A stretch of DNA of 46,705 nucleotides from Staphylococcus ureilyticus (lineage in GTDB: Bacteria; Bacillota; Bacilli; Staphylococcales; Staphylococcaceae), in the NCBI RefSeq assembly GCF_002902235.1, contig NZ_PPRL01000048.1, positions 1 through 46,705 of the forward strand, written 5' to 3'. Position numbers and translations under genes: made by a program. This document shows positions 41,550 through 46,705 of the stretch, piece by piece. The notes beneath the pieces were generated by a model. The model saw only the letters and a program-made list of their open reading frames with translations, did not search any database and was not told the DNA's origin. The first letter of the stretch is position 1. Each line of letters opens with the position of its first letter.

Positions 41550-43115
41550 ATGCGATTTAGAAAATTAACAGTGGTTTTTTGGGTAGCGTTAACGATTTGT
41601 ACGCTATTTGTTATATATGGAGCAATTGCGCCTAAACAATTAGAATCGGTTACACAAGCAATTACTAATTTTATTGCAGTAAATTTTGGATGGTATTATT
41701 TACTATTAGTATTAGCCATTTTAGTTGTATCTATTTATTTATTATTTTCTAGATATTCAACAATAACTTTAGGGCAAGAGGGAGAAGACCCAGAATTTTC
41801 ACTTAAATCATGGTTTGCAATGTTATTTAGTGCAGGTATGGGGATAGGCTTAGTATTTTGGACAACAGCTGAACCCATCAGTCACGCATTTACTTTAACA
41901 CCGATACATAAAGCAGGAACACAAACTGCTATAAATGAAGCGATGCAGTTTTCATTTTTTCACTGGGGTATACATGCGTGGGCAGTGTACGGAATTGTTG
42001 GACTCGTGTTTGCGTACTTTAATTTTCATAAAGGATATCCTGGATTAGTTAGTGCTACATTAAGACCCATTTTGGGTGAAAAAATGATGCGAGGCCCAAT
42101 AGGTGGCGCAATCGATGTGCTTGCAATTATTGCCACAGTAACTGGTGTTGCTGCGACATTAGGTTTTGGTGCATTACAAATTAATGAAGGGTTGAATTTC
42201 TTATTTAAAATACCTTCTAATTTTGGTACACAAGTTGTGATTATCGTTATAGCTACAGTGTTATTTACCTGGTCTGCTTGGTCCGGTATTGATAAAGGCA
42301 TTAAAAACTTAAGTAATATTAATATGTTTTTAGCTTTTGTAGTTTTGATTGCATTATTTTGTGTCGGTCCTACGTTAAACATTTTAAATATGTTTACGAA
42401 TTCATTGGGTGATTATATTGCTAATTTCTTTAATATGAGTTTACGTATTCCACAAGCAGGTGGAGAGAAATTCCAATGGTTACAACAGTGGACAATCTTC
42501 TACTGGGCATGGTGGGTTTCTTGGGCGCCATTTGTTGGTATATTCATTGCTCGGGTTTCTCGAGGTAGAACAATTAAAGAATTTATTTTAGGTGTACTTT
42601 TTGTACCAGCACTTGTTTGTTTTTTATTCTTTGCAGTATTCGGGGCATCTGCAATTTATTTACAGCAAAATGGTATTGCCAACATTGCTAAAGAGGCAAC
42701 TGAAACTGCAACATTTGCAACGCTTGAGCATTTCCCATTAGGATTTTTACTCAGTATTATCACGCTCATTGTAATTATGATTTTCTTTGTTACTTCAGCA
42801 GACTCAGCAACTTACGTGCTTGGTATGTTGAGCTCTAAAGGTAGTATAAACCCATCCGGTATAGTAAAAGTAAGCTGGGGGATTATTTTAGCTTTATTTG
42901 CGATGATTATGATTTATACAGGTGGTACACAATCAATACAAAATTTATTAATCATTGCAGCTTTGCCTTTTTCAATCGTCATTATCTTTATGATTTGGTC
43001 ACTATTCAAATCATTATCAATTGAAAAACCGCGTCCTAGCAATAAATTACTTGTTTCTGATGAAAAGTATTTACAATATCGAAAATCAAATCAAGATCAT
43101 GAAAAAAATACCTAA
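41550..43115 (+). CDS. opuD2: Glycine betaine transporter, BCCT family (OpuD2)
   Basis: 521 residues from the chosen start, with 12 TM helices. It has the glycine-rich TM motif SAGMGIGLVFW (about 94-104) and the BCCT signature WAWWVSWAPFVGIF (about 319-332), with Trp residues for quaternary ammonium binding. It is a Na+-coupled importer of compatible solutes under osmotic stress. ATG 41550 matches the orthologue start RFRKLTVVFW, but its Shine-Dalgarno (GGGAGAG, 41531-41537) is 12-14 nt away. An in-frame GTG at 41514 with AAGGG upstream would add 12 residues. It heads the cluster with amaP and asp23 in staphylococci. Confidence 0.9.
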   Translation: MRFRKLTVVFWVALTICTLFVIYGAIAPKQLESVTQAITNFIAVNFGWYYLLLVLAILVVSIYLLFSRYSTITLGQEGEDPEFSLKSWFAMLFSAGMGIGLVFWTTAEPISHAFTLTPIHKAGTQTAINEAMQFSFFHWGIHAWAVYGIVGLVFAYFNFHKGYPGLVSATLRPILGEKMMRGPIGGAIDVLAIIATVTGVAATLGFGALQINEGLNFLFKIPSNFGTQVVIIVIATVLFTWSAWSGIDKGIKNLSNINMFLAFVVLIALFCVGPTLNILNMFTNSLGDYIANFFNMSLRIPQAGGEKFQWLQQWTIFYWAWWVSWAPFVGIFIARVSRGRTIKEFILGVLFVPALVCFLFFAVFGASAIYLQQNGIANIAKEATETATFATLEHFPLGFLLSIITLIVIMIFFVTSADSATYVLGMLSSKGSINPSGIVKVSWGIILALFAMIMIYTGGTQSIQNLLIIAALPFSIVIIFMIWSLFKSLSIEKPRPSNKLLVSDEKYLQYRKSNQDHEKNT

Positions 43116-43181
43116 TTACAAATGCATCATGACAGTGATTAAAATTATTTTACCAAATACATTATAATTTCAATTTAAAAT

Positions 43182-43207
43182 GTTTTTACGTTTATTTAAC
43201 GGGGTAT
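43182..43207 (+). promoter_or_regulatory. Sigma-B promoter upstream of amaP-asp23
   Basis: -35 GTTTTT (43182-43187), 14-nt spacer, -10 GGGTAT (43202-43207), close to the staphylococcal sigma-B consensus GTTTAA-N12-15-GGGTAT. The asp23 cluster is a classic sigma-B target in S. aureus. Confidence 0.8.
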
Positions 43208-43258
43208 AAAGATGTATGACATGTACATATAATTTGACTATAGGAGGTGTCATACGAG

Positions 43259-43795
43259 GTGAAGCGAATTAAAAATTTTATACTAGGTCTATTAATCGTA
43301 GTCATCGTTGGTTTTTTACTATTTATGTATATCAAAGATTCTAGAATTAGTGAGTACCAGGACTACTTCAAGCAATTTAATTGGTTTGAACCAACGTTAA
43401 TTGGCTTATCAGCTTTGTTGATTTTAATAGGTCTAATACTTGTATTTAGCTTGTTTAAACCTACGTATAGAAAACCTGGACTTTATAAAGACTATGAAGA
43501 TGGACATATTTATGTTTCGAGAAAAGCAGTTGAAAAATCTGCATACGATACACTTGTAAAATATGACCAAATTCGTCAACCAAATGTTATAGCGAAACTA
43601 TATAACAAGAAAAAGAAATCACATATTGCTTTAAAAGCAGATTTCTTTGTTCCAGGTGATGTTCAAGTTGGTTCATTAACAGAAGAAATAAGAAATGACA
43701 TTAAACAAAATGTTGAGCATTTCACAGAATTACCAGTTTCAAAATTAGAGGTTAACGTTAGAGATCAAAAAGCCTCAGGCAAACGTGTGTTGTAA
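43259..43795 (+). CDS. amaP: Alkaline shock response membrane anchor protein AmaP
   Basis: 178 residues. There are two TM segments (about 7-25 and 45-66), then a soluble domain (about 80-178) related to Asp23 that recruits Asp23 to the membrane. The start is GTG at 43259, 9 nt after AGGAGGTG (43242-43249). The in-frame GTG at 43247 is part of that Shine-Dalgarno and is rejected. Sigma-B control is indicated by the promoter at 43182. The gene lies 12 nt ahead of the DUF2273 gene. Confidence 0.9.
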   Translation: MKRIKNFILGLLIVVIVGFLLFMYIKDSRISEYQDYFKQFNWFEPTLIGLSALLILIGLILVFSLFKPTYRKPGLYKDYEDGHIYVSRKAVEKSAYDTLVKYDQIRQPNVIAKLYNKKKKSHIALKADFFVPGDVQVGSLTEEIRNDIKQNVEHFTELPVSKLEVNVRDQKASGKRVL

Positions 43796-43807
43796 GGGAG
43801 GGTTATC

Positions 43808-44047
43808 ATGGCTAACAATAATAACCAACAAAGACAAGATTCTACACAAGAAGTTGTTGATTTTTTCAAAACATTTAAATGGAGAATAATTGGATTTTTA
43901 GCATTTCTAATTATCGCTATATTATTTTTAACGTTAGGTTTCTGGAGTACAATATTAATTATTGTTTTATGTTTAATTGGTATTGGTATTGGGTATACTA
44001 AAGATCGTAAGCAAGATTTTTTAAATTTCTTAAATCGATGGAGTTAA
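43808..44047 (+). CDS. DUF2273 small membrane protein of the asp23 operon
   Basis: 79 residues. The N-terminus is polar and Gln/Asn-rich (NNNNQQRQDS), followed by two closely spaced TM helices (about 27-43 and 46-63) and a short basic tail. DUF2273 proteins always neighbour AmaP/Asp23 and interact with them at the membrane. GGGAGGG precedes the ATG. asp23 follows after 58 nt. Confidence 0.88.
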   Translation: MANNNNQQRQDSTQEVVDFFKTFKWRIIGFLAFLIIAILFLTLGFWSTILIIVLCLIGIGIGYTKDRKQDFLNFLNRWS

Positions 44048-44105
44048 TTAATTTAAATAGTACATTATTAATTTTAAAATCTTATATAACAAAGGAGAAT
44101 TAATT

Positions 44106-44612
44106 ATGGCAGTAGATAACAATAAAGCAAAACAAGCATATGATAACCAAACTGGAGTAAACGAAAAAGAGCAAGAAAAACAACAACAGCAGCAACAACA
44201 GCAACAAGAACCAGAATTCACGAACAAGTTAACGTTCTCAGACGAAGTTATTGAAAAAATTGCTGGTATTGCCGCACGCGAAGTAAATGGTATTTTAGAA
44301 ATGAAAGGCGGCTTCGTTGATAACATTTCTAGTTCATTCGGAAGCAGCAACAATGTAACACAAGGTGTTAGCGTTGAAGTAGGCGAAAAACAAGCTGCAG
44401 TTGATTTAAAAGTTATTTTAGAATATGGTGAATCTGCACCTAAAATTTTCCGCAAAGTAACAGATTTAGTTAAAGAACAAGTAAAATATATTACTGGTCT
44501 TGAAGTTGTAGAAGTGAATATGCGTGTTGAAGACGTGATGACTAGAAAAGAATGGTCACAAAAAAATGAAAAAAGCCAAAATTCAAGCAACGAAAATAAA
44601 GGCTTACAATAA
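44106..44612 (+). CDS. asp23: Alkaline shock protein 23
   Basis: 168 residues, DUF322/Asp23 domain at about 38-150, with [22 protein letters not shown] and [22 protein letters not shown]. It is an abundant cytoplasmic protein that forms a layer at the membrane through AmaP and is linked to cell-wall stress. The N-terminal tail carries nine consecutive Gln (residues 26-34), encoded by a CAA/CAG run at 44181-44207, more regular than in S. aureus as I remember it. AAAGGAG precedes the ATG. It is the last gene before a strong bidirectional terminator and the best-known sigma-B reporter gene. Confidence 0.95.
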   Translation: MAVDNNKAKQAYDNQTGVNEKEQEKQQQQQQQQQEPEFTNKLTFSDEVIEKIAGIAAREVNGILEMKGGFVDNISSSFGSSNNVTQGVSVEVGEKQAAVDLKVILEYGESAPKIFRKVTDLVKEQVKYITGLEVVEVNMRVEDVMTRKEWSQKNEKSQNSSNENKGLQ

Positions 44613-44623
44613 CGCTTAATTTA

Positions 44624-44661
44624 AAAACTACCGGTAAAGGTAATCCTTTACCGGTAGTTTT
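44624..44661. terminator. Bidirectional terminator, asp23 / sfaD
   Basis: A perfect 17-bp stem (44624-44640 with 44645-44661), loop TAAT, with A/T flanks giving T runs on both strands. It ends convergent asp23 and sfaD. Confidence 0.93.
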
Positions 44662-44669
44662 ATATATAT

Positions 44670-46619
44670 TTATTTCTGATGTAAAGGATTGTCAACTTTA
44701 ATATAGGTATAGTAATCCGCTTCATCAGTCAAACGCATGGTTGTAACACATTTATAATCTATTTTGGGTGCCAATAGGATTGATTTTATATTTTTCACGC
44801 GTTGTTGGTCATCTATATCATTTGCAATATCATTTAATTTAGCAATTAAAATATCTCGAATCAATTGCCAAAGTTGTTTTTCAAAATTAGAATTTTCACT
44901 TGATTTTGTAATACTGACAATTAATTCACCGAGATGATTTTGAATACTTGAATAAAAGACTTTATTAAATACTGTTTGAGGTTGATCAGATAAAATTAAA
45001 GATTTTTCATGAAAACTTGCAGTACTATAACCCATCTTATTCAAGCGTATGCGATCGATACGTAACCCCTCAAAATCACGTATATAAAGCCTATCTAATC
45101 GTCCATCTTCACTAAATGTAGCGATTGAATTTTGTAAATGTGCTTCAAGGGCGATACCGTATTTCACATATAGAGGAATCGTGATATCTATTAAGGCTTG
45201 ACCGTATTGATTTATCCAAGATAAAGCAGCGATTTCAAAGGTCGGAAACTTATTTTTTTCTTTATATTTGTTAATTAACGAAACAATTAATGGTTCATTA
45301 TTATATATAGTTGAACTAACTAACGCTGAAGGAATGATAGGTGTAGTTTCATTTTTAATTAAATGATAAATATTGGTTCTAAATAATGTACCTAGTTGTT
45401 CACTTCTTTTAGTTCTGGTAGAGACTTTGTCCAATGAATTATAAAAATGAATACCAGCAAGTTCATCAATTGTATCAGCGTTTATATGCTTAAATAATGA
45501 ATCTTTTTGTTTTATATCATTAAGGATATGTGTTACTTGTGGACCATTTATTGTAGTTTGCTCAGATAATGTTCTAATCTCACCAGTAATATGAACATTG
45601 GTTGATAACTTGATATGAGGTGACTTTTTAGGATATTTGGGCATTAAAGTTCTAAATGATAATCCTGCGTAATAAGATTGTTGATAATCAATTGGTATCA
45701 ATCGATTTGTTTTTAATTCTTCTTTATATTCTTGTAATAAGATATGGTCGTATTGCCATGGATGGACGACCATGACGTAATATTGATTAATTTGATCGCG
45801 ACCAACATAATCCATGACAGTTGCTTCTAATCCTTCAAATGATTTAAAAAGTAAATCATTTTCTTCTCCAGTATAGGTCTGCACTTTAGCGATTGATTTA
45901 TGTATTAAAACAAATTGTAAGGAAATGGCGTTACTAAATTCAGCCGAATAATTAATTACAGTTTCTGGTGACATTCCTTTACGTAATTTAGCACCCGGAT
46001 GAATAGGGTGTCCTTCTATAACAAATTGTTCAGAACTCAAATAACTGTCTTCTGCATTCATGATTAATTCATATAAGCTTTTTTTATTGTTTTCTAATGT
46101 ATATGCTTGATAACTTAATGCAATGGCCATATTTGTGACACTGTTGTTCAAATCTTCATAAAATTGTGTACTAGCATCATTATCTAGCTCTGGTGATATC
46201 GTTAAAATAATATTTAATATTTCATTTGGATGTTGGACTCTATTGTAATTTCCGTTGTCTTCAATATAAAATGGTCCTTGAACGTCTAGTCGATCAAATG
46301 CATGATTTCCTGTAATCGTTGCATATAGCGTCTTATTAACTTTCGGGAACGCAATGGATAACAATTTGCTGTTTGCTGGTAAGTGCACAATGTTCAAATC
46401 TTGGTTAGAAATAATCTTACTGTAACTCCGACTGTCTATTAAATTTTCTCTATGTAATGAAGAAATTAATCTTTGAGATATTTTATCTCGACTTTCTAAA
46501 AGCATATTTAAAAACAATTGTGCCCATTGTTCATTGATTGATAATAAATAATCAAATGCATGTTGTTCATCATTGTTCATTTTATTTAATAAATTGTTGT
46601 TAATACTTTTTGAATTCAT
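44670..46619 (-). CDS. sfaD: Staphyloferrin A synthetase SfaD (IucA/IucC family)
   Basis: 649 residues, an NRPS-independent siderophore synthetase. It has the ATP-binding motif GHPIHPGAKLRKG (203-215), HPWQYDH (286-292), and the C-terminal FhuF-like dimer part. SfaD condenses citrate with D-ornithine; SfaB then adds the second citrate to give staphyloferrin A. The start at 46619 has AGAGGTG on its strand close upstream. sfaABC would lie divergently beyond the window end, which matches the Fur box placed between. Iron repression by Fur is expected. The choice of SfaD over SfaB is based on the convergent asp23 neighbour and single-gene orientation. Confidence 0.9.
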   Translation of the reverse strand: MNSKSINNNLLNKMNNDEQHAFDYLLSINEQWAQLFLNMLLESRDKISQRLISSLHRENLIDSRSYSKIISNQDLNIVHLPANSKLLSIAFPKVNKTLYATITGNHAFDRLDVQGPFYIEDNGNYNRVQHPNEILNIILTISPELDNDASTQFYEDLNNSVTNMAIALSYQAYTLENNKKSLYELIMNAEDSYLSSEQFVIEGHPIHPGAKLRKGMSPETVINYSAEFSNAISLQFVLIHKSIAKVQTYTGEENDLLFKSFEGLEATVMDYVGRDQINQYYVMVVHPWQYDHILLQEYKEELKTNRLIPIDYQQSYYAGLSFRTLMPKYPKKSPHIKLSTNVHITGEIRTLSEQTTINGPQVTHILNDIKQKDSLFKHINADTIDELAGIHFYNSLDKVSTRTKRSEQLGTLFRTNIYHLIKNETTPIIPSALVSSTIYNNEPLIVSLINKYKEKNKFPTFEIAALSWINQYGQALIDITIPLYVKYGIALEAHLQNSIATFSEDGRLDRLYIRDFEGLRIDRIRLNKMGYSTASFHEKSLILSDQPQTVFNKVFYSSIQNHLGELIVSITKSSENSNFEKQLWQLIRDILIAKLNDIANDIDDQQRVKNIKSILLAPKIDYKCVTTMRLTDEADYYTYIKVDNPLHQK

Positions 46620-46670
46620 AAAGCACCTCTAAATATTATTTTACAAAAGTATAGGATATTTGTATAATCC

Positions 46671-46699
46671 ATAATATCGATAATGATAATTATTATCAA
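46671..46699 (-). promoter_or_regulatory. sfaD promoter with Fur box
   Basis: On the minus strand: -35 TTGATA (46699-46694), 17-nt spacer, -10 TATTAT (46676-46671). The plus-strand 19-mer at 46679-46697 (GATAATGATAATTATTATC) matches the Fur consensus GATAATGATAATCATTATC at 18 of 19 positions and covers the spacer and -35. Confidence 0.85.
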
Positions 46700-46705
46700 T
46701 TAAAA

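Noticed and set aside
44048-44590. 180-codon ORF antisense to asp23
   Set aside because: The poly-Cys stretch is only the complement of the Gln tract. Asp23 on the other strand is certain, and the frame reads through the terminator region without a start site.

Overview
The window comes from a Staphylococcus chromosome. It is AT-rich with strong AGGAGG-type ribosome binding sites. Gene order is staphylococcal: sarV, femX, an RND pump, glcU-gdh, topB, the S10-spc-alpha ribosomal superoperon, the ECF module, truA, rplM-rpsI, opuD2-amaP-asp23, sfaD. Several proteins (GlcU, FemX linker, RND pump, Asp23) differ clearly from the S. aureus versions I remember, so a coagulase-negative species is more likely. 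I cannot name the species from sequence alone. Most of the window is conserved core genome. I see no insertion sequence, prophage, tRNA, rRNA or CRISPR array.

Layout. 1-5250: a SarA-family regulator (sarV), a MarR regulator with its MFS exporter on the minus strand, a VOC-fold protein, a small membrane protein and femX, which adds the first glycine of the peptidoglycan bridge. 5250-10400: a large RND permease, two small minus-strand genes (one a 58-codon coiled-coil protein) and an auxin-efflux-type carrier. 10400-17450: the minus-strand glcU-gdh glucose uptake/dehydrogenase pair, a GNAT protein, topoisomerase III, a purine permease and a small membrane protein. 17558-31848: a 29-gene block from rpsJ to rplQ, including secY, adk, infA, rpmJ and rpoA. 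It has a strong sigma-A promoter, a roughly 200-nt structured leader and a terminator. 31849-32504: a gene-free interval holding a tandem array of palindromic repeats. 32505-35783: ecfA1-ecfA2-ecfT-truA, which supplies the energising module for vitamin uptake. 35790-36960: rplM-rpsI behind an L13-type leader. 37000-41205: a lipase-like hydrolase, a luciferase-like oxidoreductase and two medium-chain reductases. 41510-44661: the glycine-betaine transporter opuD2 followed by amaP, a DUF2273 gene and asp23, with a good sigma-B promoter in front of amaP. 44670-46705: sfaD (staphyloferrin A synthesis) on the minus strand, with a near-perfect Fur box over its promoter.

The least explained element is the repeat array at about 31857-32287. 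It contains four copies of a 39-nt three-stem palindromic module, spaced 60, 122 and 122 bp apart. Between and after the later copies lies a second two-hairpin module (two full copies and one partial). One hairpin shows a compensatory T-A to C-G change between copies, so selection or copying has kept the fold. I do not recognise it as a named staphylococcal repeat family. It is the best candidate for something undescribed here. Other points worth a second look are a short upstream ORF overlapping the opuD2 start, an inverted repeat in the rpsJ promoter, and a glutamine-codon tract in asp23.
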